From: Siphonodentalium dalli
Lineage: Eukaryota; Mollusca; Scaphopoda; Gadilida; Siphonodentaliidae
DNA length: 64,000 nt
Assembly: GCA_032622095.1 (NCBI GenBank)
Contig: CP136061.1
Coordinates: 253,717,582 to 253,781,581 of the forward strand
Direction of reading: 5' to 3'
The translations under genes were made by a program, and so were the position numbers. Shown one piece after another: positions 33,387-46,889 of this stretch (position 1 is its first letter; each line of letters starts with the position of its first letter). The notes below the pieces were generated by a model. The model did not search any database, was not told the DNA's origin, and saw only the letters and a program-made list of their open reading frames with translations.

Positions 33387-34900
33387 TAAATGGTAGCATA
33401 CTCTAAATGGATCAGTAGTCTTGTGGCCACTATCCATGCAGGGGATGAAAAGGATGGTTCGGCCCAGTATGCGAATTTATTTAGATCTGAACCTGAAAAT
33501 TACAACACCTAATTGTCTGTGATATTGATGAATGCCAGGAAAATTCGCACCCCAATTTATTGTGTTTTAAAAAATTAATTAACAGCTTTAACTGGCCACT
33601 GAGAACATCACAAGACAAATAGGTCGGACGGCCCGGTGGTTCTGAATATGAAAATTGTTCATTCTTAGCATCTAGACTGGGCTCAAGATGTTCAAATTGG
33701 GGGAAATTTCCAACCTGATACCCATCCAAATGTTGGAAAATTGCCAACTAATCAGGGGGGGGGGGGTCGGAAAAAAAATTCAGGCACGTATAGCATTTTT
33801 TCCCTTTCGATCATTTTTTGTATCCACCCACCCACCCCCACCGCCAATTTATTTTCTGTTTTCGGCAGTTTTTTCCGACCATTTTTTTACACCCCCCCCC
33901 TTTTAACACTAAAACAGAGATTTGCGGGGGGAAATTCACTGTAAACAGCTGTATATGAATTTCTGTGCATACTATTTATCATGGATGTTAACATGGACAT
34001 GTAAATAGGAATGAGTCATTTTGAGGTCATTCGGCCAAAAAAACATGGCTGCCAGCGGCCATCTTGGATTTCAAAATTTGCAACAAAATACAACACAATA
34101 ACTGCCTGCAGTCAGTTTACAGTTAGAATTACATTATTTCTCTCAACTCATTGCCAAAACACTAAAAAACAAGCAGGAAATTTTATTTTTAGTTGCGGAA
34201 AAAATTGCTTGTTGGTGGCTTTGACCACCCACCCACCCCGGCATACGTGCCGGAATTTTTTTTTCCACCCCCCCCCCCCTGAACTAATGGCCATTTGAGT
34301 CCAAAGTTTTGCAAATGAAAGGAATATATGCAAATGTTCTAAAATAAACAAATATGTCACTAATAAATTGAACATTGGAAAATCAAACCTAATTTTGGTA
34401 TAATTTCCAACTAAATGTTGTGTGAGGTTTGGCTATAGGGGGGGGGGGGTAAGACCCCTGCATAACCAGCCCATGTCATCACGCCCCTGTCTGGCACCCC
34501 ATGACAAAGGTGTGGTCTTGCATTCACTGATGATAAGAAATCATCAATATTAGATTTTGTTGGAAAACAGGATGGGACCACAACCCCTAGCTTGTCCATG
34601 AGGGTTGGCCCCATCCCCATCGGGGAGATCTGCAGTAGTCTGCCCGGTAGATATAATCGGGAGATATCCTGGTGCCACCCATATTGGAAAAGATATATTT
34701 TTAAAGTAGAAAAGATACAGAAATCAAGGGGACAATAAGAATGTGCTCTCATAACCACAAAACTACACGAAAGTCATCACAATCAACTCAAATACTATAT
34801 ACCGGTACATATATAATTTCATTATCTCTATATAATATATATTTTCGGTTTCTAAAATCCCTTAAAGTGATGTGAAACACTCCGGTAGGGTGGTCAAATA
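33387..34900. other. Noncoding, rich in C/G tracts
   Basis: G or C runs at about 33,757, 33,892, 34,267 and 34,439. Some phrases (AATTGCCAACTAATCAGGGG, CATTTGAGTCCAAA) suggest more fragments of the hAT-like G-rich family, but I cannot set boundaries. Confidence 0.3.
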
Positions 34901-37223
34901 GAAGTGGAGAATAATCTTGTTCAAAGTAGTTATTTTTACAAATCTTATATCTAAATTGACAACAAACACTGTCATTCTTATATACTAATTCAATGCAGTG
35001 ACTGCCGATGGCGAAATCATTTTCGTTAGTTTACCGCCGATAGATGCGTCCCGATTCTAGTAGTAAATATTTACAATTTAGCCCAGTTCAGACGATGTTT
35101 TCAATGGAGTGGTACGGTAGATTTGCTTGAGATTTTCGATGTTAGTAGAATGTTACATTCCTCCAGTTGGAGTAGCACCTGCATACTAACTTATCAGTTT
35201 CACGCACCCGAACAAGTACATAATATGTCTTTAAAAACACTGGACATGCGATGTCCTTGCGCTCCTGTTGCGCAAATTATAATATAAAAAGTGTTTTCTA
35301 TTTCAGACAAAGCTCAAACATACCGGTAACATCTGACCAGACAAAACATAGAAACCACTAAACTAATTACCAGTCAAACAAGATAACCCTTCAAAATATA
35401 AGATAACACGGCCAACCACAGCAACATACACCATGGATAAATACACTGTCAAAAGCACAGCATTTTTTTTTAACGGTAAAATCTGGCATATACCCATAGT
35501 TATATATAAACAGGCTACGGGCATCTGACCACAGGTCATTTGCATAAAAAAATTATATAATTCTTTCATTCCATCAAGGTACAAGTATCTTCAAAGGATT
35601 AAGTTGAAGTTTTGGGGCTGAGTAAGATTCTAAGAGAGAAGGTGGAATATTGACTTGAGAGCATAAAATATAACAAGAAAATGACAATCATAGCCCAAAT
35701 TGCGAAAAGTTGCCAAAGTGTAAGTATAGCTACATAGGCCTAAAACAAATTTTTTTTGTTTCCGGTAACATATGGTAGAAAAGTAGGGCAGGTGGAATTC
35801 AATTGTTTCATTGTTTTTTGGAAACGACCACAATAAGATCATATGTGGATTGTGGAATATATTCATTCTGAAAAATATACCCATGGCAGCACAAAGTATA
35901 TAACGGGACACAATTGGGCTGAATGGGCATATCGCACATGTATTGGGAGGAATAAATGAAACCTATTATTTTTAATCAAAAATGATTGCGACATCAACCT
36001 CAGATTGAACCAGGCCTATCAGTATGGCACCACTGTAATTAAAACACTGACTGTCTAGAGTAAATAATATAGATGATAACTGATCGGCACATGTATTAAG
36101 TACTTCGATCTGAGATATTTTGCACCAATATCATAAGGATCTTCTGGGCATTATCTCTAGTTGGGAGCGAATGATAGCTTCCGAAATTTGTTAAAGAATA
36201 TGGTCGCCAGTGGCCAACTTGGATTTTACTCTTTTCATGACTAAATTCATTGGCACACCCAACAAGCCACATCCCTCATCATTCATTAACTACAACACAC
36301 ATAATTATTCTCCTCATAGTCATACTTGAAACCATTTTAATTCAGCCCTTTCTATACTAAATATTCACTAGCTACTAGTAGTAGTTTCCTCATATTATGT
36401 TTCAACAAAATTTCAACAATTTGGAGTTTTTTAAATTACAAAGAAGTAGATGAGTTGGGTGCCAAATGGTACATGCTTACCTCCCCAGTCAAGAATCAAA
36501 TTATATGGCATGAATTTGTGTCAAGATGGCAAACACATACCCTCATTCAATCAGGTTTGAGTATTTTCAATTTATAGTGAGAAATAGTAGGAAGTGAAAA
36601 TGAAAAAATAGAGTAGTTTCTATGGTGTTGAATTGAAGGGGGAATTTGAAGAGTGCGAAATGTTTGAATGTTTGACTTTTGTTATTTCCAGGAGAAAGGA
36701 CACATGTGCTATATCCCTAGTTGTTCCAAAATTGAAGCTGCATGCATTTTAAAGAATGTGATCAAAGGATTGTAGACTTGTTTTTGAGTTTTCATACAGT
36801 AAGTATACATTTATACTTTACCATTGGGACAGGCACACCACCGGTAGCTTTACCTCTTTTTATACTAAATACTCATTGATGAATAGTTCCCTTAGAAAAT
36901 ATACAGATAATAAGGTCAATAAACAACATCTGGTTTGTTGGAACTTATTATCTGAACATTTCCTTCTATTAAATAACTATTTTGGCACTGATATTATCTG
37001 TTATTATGTGATGATTATTCATGAACACCCCTCCAGATTAATAACAAGGAATTCCAATGTTATTATGTATACTTTCATAACTGATTAGGGAAAAGACATT
37101 AGTATAGAAAGGGTTAATGCTCTGCAAATAATACTGAGTAACAACTAACAACTGACTTTCATGTCAAATCCCAAAATCATCAACAAATTCTTGGTCTACT
37201 AGCAATGGAGCAAATATATGCCT
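34901..37223. other. Noncoding, nothing recognised
   Basis: AT-rich sequence with no gene, tandem repeat or inverted repeat that I could support. Confidence 0.3.
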
Positions 37224-37328
37224 GAGAGCTTTCCGATGAATGGCAACAAGCCATATTTCTGACTAAATCCTGAAAAGTTACCCATGATTCTGCTGTGTTT
37301 AAGGAGTCGATTAATTAGAGCATTACTG
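37224..37328. mobile_element. Right half of the TA-target foldback MITE
   Basis: GAGAGCTTTCCGATGAATGG through TTAATTAGAGCATTACTG, then TA. Matches the right arm of the element at 33,197; the left arm is absent. Confidence 0.8.
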
Positions 37329-39095
37329 TACCACTGCAGCTCCCGTCATGAAAGGTTTAAGTTCCCTTATATTCAGAGTGTGTGTGTTCACATTGTACTG
37401 TCAGAATAGCTATTGAATTTATGTCGACAACAGATATCTGTGTAGCTATCACTTTGTCCGAATAATGATGTTCAACAATATAATTAGTAACTACAAAACA
37501 TAATTATTGATGTATTATTCTACCCATATTATAAGTTACAGATGCTTAGTGGTCGGATATGTTGTCATGTTTTTGATTCAATGTTTATTATTTTATGCCC
37601 TGGAAACTATATACAACTTATTCTCGAAGAATATATCATCATTAAAATTGAAAAACATTTTTGGATATATAGGCAATGATCCAGGTTTCATGTTTGGGCA
37701 CCATTTAGGTACTGTCCCGATGGCCACAGTCCTATGGCCAGAAATGGTGATGGCTTGTGCTTGGGGGAGGGGGGTGAATCTGTGTATGTTCAAAAGCCTT
37801 AAAAGTATATTGTGCTATTATGTTGGTAGATTGTCATATTTTAGATAGCAAATTCTTAACCCAAAACCCAATGCACATATGACCAAAGTTATTCCCTCCA
37901 GCCAACATTTAGCCATAATTTCTTGCAGCGTCATTTTGACACACAAAGAAATAACACCATTTGATTTGCAATGTCATTGATGCGCATTGTAAGTCATTGC
38001 GTAATTATGATAAGTGGTACTCTCAATTAACAAGACCCAAACAATTCTGTCACAGATTTAAAGTATCTTTTATTTTTCTTTTCAGTATGTCATAATATTA
38101 TACTCAAGTTGTATCATCAAATTGTTCATTTTCCCAAAATTTGATTTATTATCAATGGCTTTCAATATATCAATTAACAATGATACTTACAAAAAATTAA
38201 AAAAATAACTTCACAGTTAAGTTGGTAATATTAAGGAGTATATATATAGACTCAAATTTCCGATAAATAATGTCTCTAAATTTCATTTTTATTTGATTAA
38301 TTTATTTAATTTAATTCACGCTGATGTAAATTGGTTCACACTGGCAGGGCAGAACATAAAATAATTGCTAATGGCAATGTTTAATGAGTTATTTACTATG
38401 TTTTATGTCAAAAGTTCTTGATCATTTCACATATGTGTGTGGCACATTACTTCTATTATATTAGTATGTGAATGCTCAAACAATTGTGCTTTAAAACCAA
38501 ACAGATATCAATATAATTATTGATTAATAATTATTCAATTGTTAAAATCTAGCTCCTTTGTTCTACCTCGACTTTGGGCATATTTATCCACTATTTGCAA
38601 ATATCTTCTCGTGGCTAAGAGATATCTCCTCGTGATTAAGACACGACAAGATGCAATTTAAAAAAAAAAAGATCAGTAAATTCATCGATTCATATCCCAC
38701 GTCAGTGACTTGTAATAACCCATACTGCCCAGATTGCACATGTTAACGATGGCACTATAACTCTTAAATTCTGAATGCAAGCACAGTTCGTTTTAGATTT
38801 GTTGATCCTGATTTGCTACTTAGTATATGCGTGACACTTCAAACCCGTATGCACCGTGCAGTGACTCCACCCCCTTCCATCACATTCAACAATATACTGT
38901 TTTAGCGTTCTATTTGGATCTCGTCTAACTGGCCTGGCGGGTTTCTTCAAAAATGAGGGTAACCTTGGTTTACATAAATCTCTATTTAAGAAACCCGCGG
39001 GACCACATGCCACACTCCCTCGGGTCCGTCAAATTAAGAAGAACATACACATACCGTATGTCTGCTATATAATAAGTATCACATTTAATCGTTGA
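37329..39095. other. Noncoding, nothing recognised
   Basis: AT-rich. GAGATATCTCCTCGTGATTA at 38,620 includes a small palindrome. No gene. Confidence 0.3.
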
Positions 39096-39258
39096 CATAA
39101 CCGGAGTTGACACAATACATATTATGATGGGGTCAGCAGGAAGACGGCCACGGACGAGGTTATGCCAACACCAGACTGAGTGCACCCCATTTGGGAGTCA
39201 GCATGATGTGGATCGTCATATACCGGTATCCATATCTTGCTGACCCTCAACTGGGCAA
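39096..39258 (+). repeat. Dispersed 155-bp repeat, copy 1
   Basis: ATAACCGGAGTTGACACAAT … GATGGGGTCAGCAGGAAGAC … GAGTGCACCCCATTTGGGAG … CCTCAACTGGGCAA. Copy 2 at 41,354-41,508, same orientation, about 93% similar by eye. Family unknown; possibly a SINE, but I see no clear tRNA promoter boxes. Confidence 0.75.
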
Positions 39259-39308
39259 GTAACTGATCTTATGCACTTGATGATTCAATCCTATTTATGA
39301 TTATTTTT

Positions 39309-39702
39309 CTATATCCTGTATTCTTGTATTTTGAAGACCTCTGTCTGTTTGTATGTATGTCATTTATACAAATCTACGATTCTCGACCGATCGGGACGAA
39401 ACTTGGTACGTGTGTGTATTTTGACCAGGCGGTCGTCGTTGTCGTATTGGCGAGCCCGTGCGGCGCCCGCTTCGCGCATGCGCAGACGAGATCTCGGAAA
39501 CGGGTGGAGCTATCGACTTGAAATTTGCTATGTGAATGTATCTTGCCGAGCCTGTGCGACGCCAGCTTCACGCAGACCAGATCTCGGAAACGGGTGGAGC
39601 TATCGACTTGAAATTTGGTTACCAGATCTCGTAAACGGGTGGACCTATCGACTTGAAATTTGGTTTTTGAATAGCCTGGGCAACGTCGGGCTCATCGGCT
39701 AG
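39309..39702 (+). mobile_element. Short non-autonomous Helitron
   Basis: Starts TCTATATCCTG at 39,309; GAAGACCTCTGTCTGTTTGT and CGACCGATCGGGACGAAACT are typical 5' Helitron phrases. Ends with an imperfect hairpin (CCTGG-gcaacg-TCGGG) and CTAG at 39,699-39,702. Three copies of ACGGGTGGAGCTATCGACTT sit inside. The exact 5' base is uncertain. Confidence 0.65.
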
Positions 39703-40324
39703 TCTATTATATATTTTGGGAAATCTGTCTGTCTGTCTGTGTGTTCGCGATGGACTCGAAAACGACCAAACCAATTTCGATGAAACTTGGTATGTGGGGG
39801 TACTTTCGGCCGGGGAGTGGCATGGGCCTATTAATTTGCCCGTGCGAAATGACCTTGACCTTGAAATCGGGTCATTTCAAGGTCAATCGCCCGAGTATCA
39901 CGGGATTTCGATGAAAATTAGTGTCTGGGGATACTTTAGTATGGGGAGTGTCGTAAGCCTATTCGTTTGCCCGTGCGACATGACCTTGAAATCGGGTCAA
40001 TTCAAGGTCAAATCGCGAATATTGATGGGATTTCGACGAAATTTTATACATAGGGTTACCTTTGTCCACTGTGTTTTGGACGGGTCAAATTGTGACCCTG
40101 ACCTTGAGCTTCAAAATGATCAATTCAATGTCAAATCGGGTAAAACCGGATGGATTTCGACGGGTACTCTTGTGGGGTACTTTTGTCCGGCCAGTGTTTT
40201 GGACGGGTCAAATCGTGACCCCACCTGACCTTGACCTTCAAAATGGACAATTCAAGGTCAAATCGCGCAATTCGCCAAAAAGCAGAGGGGAAACAGCCTG
40301 GACGAAGTCGGGTCCACCTGCTAG
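39703..40324 (+). mobile_element. Non-autonomous Helitron joined head-to-tail to the previous one
   Basis: TCTATTATATATTTTGGG at 39,703 follows CTAG directly; the element ends with CTAG at 40,321-40,324 after CCTGGACGAAGTCGGG. Interior repeats GACGGGTCAAATCGTGACCC and CCTTGACCTTCAAAATGGAC are shared with the Helitrons at 122-1874. Confidence 0.75.
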
Positions 40325-41353
40325 TGTTATATATAGCTACAATGGCACTGTTTATTGTTACATCCAATATGCTTTTTTCGCATTTAATTAGATCTTTCAG
40401 CGTTTTCCCAAATAAAATTAATGTACAAAAGCATGACAAATTCTGAATATTACGGTTCGGTTATACTTAATTTTGGGAACCCAGGCTCCGGCAACCCAAA
40501 CTTATTATAACGGGTCGGCATAAGGCCTAGAACCGTGTGTGATACCGGGGGGTATATCATGAATCCGCTTAACAGAGGGTATACTCTTCAATCCATCACT
40601 GGAAATTTCCATCTTTCCTCCATCATTCCATGAACTTCTGTGAAAATTATATCTCATGTCCAAGCTGAGCTACATTAGGCCAAAAAAGAGATACTATGTT
40701 TCCGTACATCGACCGAACCTAAAAATAACCTGCCGACCCTAAACTTTTTATTGATATTTTGAGAAAAAGTCAAAATTTAATGCTCATAAATATTGATGAT
40801 CTTTAGTGTGCAAAACACATGTTTTCTAACATATCCCTGTGAAAAGTGACCACGAAGTGACAGCTGTCTCAAAAGCCCCAGGTGTGTGTTGGGTTGTGGA
40901 TTAATGGGCATACATTTTGCAATTTTAATTTCCTGAGAGTTGATCTCCTGCCTGCTTTATGTCTTGTTTTGGGAGTTCTGGAACACTATCAACAGACATG
41001 GTGGGTGTGTATCTGTATATATACATGTATATAGGTTATCACCACATATGTTAGGGGTATAGCTACTGTTTTAACAAACCAGGCATGCTCGGTGGGCGTA
41101 CTGGCTACCCCCAGAAAAAGGGATGTAGTTGTCACAATACAAGTACGGTATAATGGCGGTATTATTGGTAAAATTCTTATAAAAAAGTTAGTGACATGAA
41201 TTTTGTACCAAGTTTATAGCAAAATTTATAAAAAAAAATGTGGTATGTGAATAATAAAAAACTTACTTAAGCATGAAGTAAGTTTAATCTTAATGTATAT
41301 TTCCACTGTTAATCAAGTAATACTTTCCCCACAGCATGGGTTAGCATTTTATG
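40325..41353. other. Noncoding, nothing recognised
   Basis: No gene or repeat supported. Confidence 0.3.
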
Positions 41354-41508
41354 TAACCGGAGTTGACAAAATACATATTATGATGGGGTCAGCAGGAAGA
41401 CAGCCACGTACGAGGTTATGCCTACACCAGGCTGAGTGCACCCCATTTGGGAGTCAGCATGATGTGGATCGTCATATATCCATATCTTGATGACCCTCAA
41501 CTGGGCAA
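41354..41508 (+). repeat. Dispersed 155-bp repeat, copy 2
   Basis: Same unit as 39,096-39,258, with small differences (GACAAAATACATATTATG; AGACAGCCACGTACG). Confidence 0.75.
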
Positions 41509-41662
41509 CATCAGTCGAGGTATTTCTGCAGTTGGATAAAAAATATCGAAATAAAATAAAAATTCCTTACCGACCTACCTACCCTAATTTTTTCGCTGGC
41601 CTTAACACTTTTATTAATCTATATCATCTATTTTGGCCCTTTATTTGCAGGTACAGTGCAGG

Positions 41663-42243
41663 AACATGTTTGGAACTACATTGGAACTACAGAGAATAAT
41701 TCATAATATGATCCCGATCTGAGCTTCAGGTAGTGTACATGTAGTACGATGTTCGTACTAAGAATTAAAAGTTCAGCATCATACCCACAGGTTGCATCTA
41801 TGTACATGTACCTGTGTATGTACAGCAGGAAATTCTCTAACGTGGTGACCAGGATGAAATTCATACAATGTTCCGCTTCCAGTAAGAAACCGCATCTTTT
41901 ATTGATCGGAGAGTCGCGCAGCATATCCCATGTTTACGCCTGGAGCCATCAAAATAACGGAAACATGTTTGGAACTACAGAGAAGAAATTCAGCGCAAAC
42001 GCCTAATATGATCCTGAGCTTGAGTTTGATGTTCGTACTAAGAATAAAATGTTCAGCATCGTACCCACAGGTTGCATCTACTAGTATGTACCTGTGTATA
42101 TACGGAAGGAAATTTTCTAATGTGCTGACCAGGATTAAAATCATACAATGTTCTGCTTCCATTAAGAAACCGCATCTTTGATTGGTCAGACAGTCGTGCA
42201 ACATATCCCATGTTTACGTCTGGAGCCATTAGCATAACGGAAA
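41663..42243 (+). repeat. Tandem duplication of a block of about 290 bp
   Basis: AACATGTTTGGAACTACA at 41,663 and 41,962; CATACCCACAGGTTGCATCT at 41,780 and CGTACCCACAGGTTGCATCT at 42,060; AGAAACCGCATCTTT and ATATCCCATGTTTACG in both. Frames on both strands are shadows of the duplication. Confidence 0.8.
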
Positions 42244-42397
42244 CCAAGACCGCTTCATCGTCTCTCGATGGCCGTTTCATGTCATATGTTGGAGAGAGGT
42301 TTAGGAGATTTTGACATTTTCTGCTGATCATTATGCGGAATAAGTGCCAAATTAATGTGAATGACCAGGACTGTTGGCAGAACAAATACATGTACGC

Positions 42398-42536
42398 CAT
42401 TGTGGTGGATTGATGGTAACATGTCATGACATTGACCACTTTTAGCTTGTGTTCAACCTTGTCGCTTTGTGAATCGGTTGAACATAAACCTGAAGTTGTC
42501 AATGTCACGCCATGTTACCATCAATACACCACAACT
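42398..42536. repeat. Hairpin element, arms about 40 bp
   Basis: TTGTGGTGGATTGATGGTAA-CATG and GACATTGACC pair with TGTCAATGTCACGCCATGTT-ACCATCAATACACCACAA. Looks like a small foldback MITE. A GGTTGAACATAAAC / GTGTTCAACC pair lies near the centre. Confidence 0.7.
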
Positions 42537-45037
42537 AAACTTATATTAATACAGGAAAGTTTTCAAAATAACATGTAATCACATATTGAATGCATACAAT
42601 GTGTTCAATTTATCTCAGATTTAGAAACCTGAACAATACGTTGAAAATGTTTGGATCTTTAATCTACAGTTAAAGGTGACATATGCAACCGGTTTGGCTA
42701 AATAATAAATTTAATTGGTTGCCACTTCGGTCAGATGCGATATTTTAGAAATGCTCCTATCTAGTGATGTTTGGCGTAACATTTCAATGTTTTGAGATAT
42801 GTTTCGCATTTTGAGCGAAAACTTCATGACCTAGCTATCTCCCCATATTTTGTCACATCACCGATTGAGGATAAAGCCTTCGCTGTTGATTTCTACCAAC
42901 ACATAGCATATTTCTGCAAAATGAAAAGTCAAGTGATACATGTATTCATTCTTTTACAAAGTATATCTTATAATTCTAATTGAATACAGAGCCAATGATA
43001 CGATTTGACCAGAAAAGGAAGAGTTTACGGACTGTCTCAAAATTGTTTTCAAAATCTGATATGATCAAATAGACAATTTTGGGGCTATCCCCTATGGGGC
43101 TATGGGCCTATTGTGTGACACGGATATTCCGCATGTGAAATAGTATTCCTTGAACTCATAAAATATGGGTTGGATTCTCATCTAACTGAAAAGTGTGGTA
43201 GATACACAAACACAACCTACACTTTTCCACTTTTTGGGATCAGATGTGGGGGCCCAGATCACTCTAAAACTGTTGCATGTCACCTTGAAGATTTTTTTTC
43301 TATTATTTCATATATTAATTTCAGTATCATCGAGATGTGTGAAGCGTGTGTATTACATAAATACAACAGTTCTAACTAAATTACACTCTTGAACAAGCTA
43401 TATAAGCATTAAAGATTCATGAAGAAAATATCTGGTATTTCCATTATCCCCAAGAATCTTTACATCAATGTCAGTCAATCACAACATTTAACAGTAAAGT
43501 GATGAAGCCAATCAGTATATTGACGATTTTCATCGGCTCCAGAGTTTCTCGACACATAGCTAAAATAGCATAATAAGTTTCCTGTCATATCTGGTCACAA
43601 TGCTTATTTCAGTGTTCACAAATTTGTGATTACAACTAATTTAACACTAATGTGTGTCCATTTGAAGAGTCCAGAAATTATCAATAATAGCCATCAAGGA
43701 GAATAGAATTAAGTTTTTCCAAGAATTTCAACAGTTAGCACCCGTTTTTCTTATTCGCCAAAATTCAAGTAATAGGAGATAACATTCTGTCAATCGTAAA
43801 ACTGCGCTTTGATGTTATACAACAGGAATTGCATGCATAAACTATTTATAGTGGTGGTTATGTGACTTATAGTTACATGTGTATATTCATTAGGACTGTT
43901 ATGTGTAGCTTATTCCAGCCTGAGAGCCTAATTTTAATGAGAACTGATTATACACATGTGTATCCAGGTGATATACACATGTAAAACTTGATCGTTCTTT
44001 TGTATTGACAAGACGCAACAGGTGTATCCTCATGTCATGGCTGATTGTCATCTGTATCAGTTGATAGCACATGCATGTCATGAACATCTGATTAGAATCA
44101 GGGACATTTTCATTGACTTTATAAGCTCTTTGTAACTATACCAGAAATAAAAAATTCTGAATGCAAAACATTATGGGCGCAGTGCATGTTCAGCTGAAGT
44201 TAGATTGAGATAAAAATAATATTATTCATCCTGACCTGAGGTGTGGGGATGGAAAGATCTCACCCCGAGAGGCAAGATATTTCAGCCGATTGTCCGGACC
44301 CAATAGCTGGTCCCGAAGATGAGATTTTTCTATGCCCACATCCCAGGTCATGGATTATTTTTCTCCCAAACCCAAGAGCCACATACTCAATGTTTTGTCT
44401 TATACCCAATTTTGGCACATTTCAGTAGTTTCATAACGGTACATCAGGGGAGAAATCTGATGTCACATTTATGATTTTATTTGATGATTTTGGTATATAC
44501 TGGAAAAGCAAAGCACGATACCCACACAAGCTTGGTTAATTGGTTTGAGTGAAATATACATGGCTAGTGAAAACGACATGGCTATGTCATCATTGTCCCT
44601 AGCATGTCATGAATTAAAACACATCTAGTCATATATTTAGACTGCCAGTCATTGTTAAATTTTCGGAATGACGTGTGGTACCATGTCATTGACCAATATG
44701 GTACTAAAGGTGTCCTCTACCTGGACCAATTACCTCGTTTGCAGCTGTTGTCCACAATTCTGGGATCTCCAAGAGATCTCGCTCTACTATCAGATGTCAG
44801 ATCACTGACAACAATTGAGTCGCTTGCTGGTTAGGTCGGCCCCATTTATGTGGAAACAGTTTTCTTTTGATAATGGTGATTGGTGATGATGTTCAATTGC
44901 CCTTGTACATTTACTTGTTGGCGAATCTGTACCCTGCGTAATTCATCCCAAGAGAATAGCGACACAAGGGGAGAGAGGTACGACTGTTGTCACTCCTGGG
45001 CAGCGCATCGGTGAGTTGGTTGAATGGTTAAATATAG
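42537..45037. other. Noncoding, nothing recognised
   Basis: No gene. At 44,680-44,702 GTGGTACCATG and CCAATATGGTAC form a short pair. Short frames here match nothing I know. Confidence 0.3.
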
Positions 45038-45193
45038 AATATCCATACAGTTTTATGAGATACAAGGTTTGTTTTCGCGAGTATGATTCAGCAAATGCCA
45101 AATGGGGAACCAAGCTTTAGCAAGGTCCCCATTTGGTGAATTATATATACGAGTGAAAATAAGCCTTGTATCTCGTTAAACTATATGGGTATT
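45038..45193. mobile_element. 156-bp hairpin MITE
   Basis: AATATCCATACAGTTTTATG-AGATACAAGG pairs with CCTTGTATCTCGTTAAACTA-TATGGGTATT; the centre CCAAATGGGGAACC…GGTCCCCATTTGG continues the stem. Target duplication not clear. Confidence 0.75.
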
Positions 45194-45929
45194 ATTTTTA
45201 TCCATTGCCAAATTTTAAATATCATAATGAAATTATGTCAGCCTCTGTGCAATTGTTGGCAAAAAAGTATGTTTTTCTTGTAAACATTAAGGCAATTTGG
45301 TAAATAATATTTTTTTCACTGCATATAACAACTAGAGTGGTGTGTTTTACCTCAAGTGGACTACACAAAATTATAAAATGATCTTTTGGCTAATGGCTAT
45401 GCGAGGTGCGAGGGCTGTTGTGACTCTACTCAACTGAAATGGTATGAAATAGACTATAATACTATTTCGGATGCCACGCACCTGGTGTTTCGATGCTCTT
45501 AATGAATGAACAGGGAGAGTGGCTCCGCCCAGTGGTGACAAGGGATACTAATCCATGCCCGCAATGTTCTCTGGGTTGAAGACTGATATCATGTCCGAAT
45601 GGTGCTTACGTCTTTTTTATTGTCGGTTAAAGTTATAAAACAATATTTTGAACATGTACATGTATGTTCTTTGGAATTGTTTATAGAGTCTTGTGTAGTC
45701 CACAACCCCATATAAACGACACAACCATTAGTTCATGCACTCCCATTAGTATTGCAAAGCCAACAGAGTGAACTTTTCTGTTTATATATAAATATCTTTG
45801 AACAAATACATATCTCTAAAATAGATCAAAATGTCCCAATACGACATTTTTTGGAATAGAATAAAGACCCAGTATCTGGGATAAACAGCAGCTGCAATAT
45901 AACTCCGGATAAAGTTACATCTATTAAGT
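45194..45929. other. Noncoding, nothing recognised
   Basis: No gene or repeat supported. Confidence 0.3.
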
Positions 45930-46485
45930 GGATAATAAATGCTCTTTATTGCTGATTAGTAGTGCATCTTTAAATATTTGATGCCCACAGCATCAATCAC
46001 ATGATATTAACCATGCATTATTTTACTTTTGTGCAATTTTCCCCACTTCTTCTGAACTGATAAAAAACGCTCTTTATTTGTCACATTATTTTTTTTGCCC
46101 ACCCCCCCCCCCCCCACTTCATTTGAGGGACAAAGGCGCTTATACCCGCAATTTTCCGACATATTTTCTAATGTGATAAGGAACGCTCTTTATTGCGTCC
46201 TTAAGACGTCAACAGCATCGATGAAATGACACTGCCACAGTGTGATATAGTTGTCAATAATTTGATGCCCACATCACCTATCCCATGACATTAACAATGC
46301 ATTATTTTACATTTGTGCAATTTTCCACACATATCTTTTGAACTGATAAGAAGCGCTCTTTATTGGTTATATATTTTTTGGAAATCCCCCACCCCTTAGT
46401 CATCTGGGGGTCAAAGGCATTGTTACCCGCAATATTTCTACATATTTTCTAATGTGATAAGGAACGCTCTTTATTGCTCGTTTTG
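45930..46485. repeat. Two-copy block carrying AACGCTCTTTATT words
   Basis: ATTTGATGCCCACAGCATCA … ACATGATATTAACCATGCAT … at 45,975 recurs at 46,260. Each copy ends with TCTAATGTGATAAGGAACGC-TCTTTATTGC (46,170 and 46,448) and has another GCTCTTTATT about 105-115 bp earlier. A C14 tract lies at 46,101. Confidence 0.7.
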
Positions 46486-46889
46486 CTTCTTTAAGAGTGA
46501 TTTCAACAGAATCTACGAAATGACACTCCATTTCAGTTTATTGCTGTTTTTAAAATTTGACGACCCAGATTGCAACCATTTTGGGTACATTATCAATTAT
46601 TTAGATAAAATAAGTTTCAGTGTCTGATAAGATTCCCTTGGTCAAATTTTCACGAAATTTACATTGTTTTTTTTGTGTGTAGGCTAATGTACTTATTCCT
46701 GGTAAGAGGCCTTGTGTTGCAATTTATTTTAAGCTAAAAGCACAAATGCTCTGAACTATATATATTTGTTTATTTTGAATAAATATTGAAATTATTTTCT
46801 CCATTGTCATATTTTGTGGTCCACATGTCATTAATATCTTTAGAGGCAATATTATCCCCTAAAAGTTGATTAAATAGCTACTTTGAGTG

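Noticed and set aside
41676-42508. Several ORFs of 80-150 codons
   Set aside because: They mirror the two-copy tandem block and a hairpin and occur on both strands.
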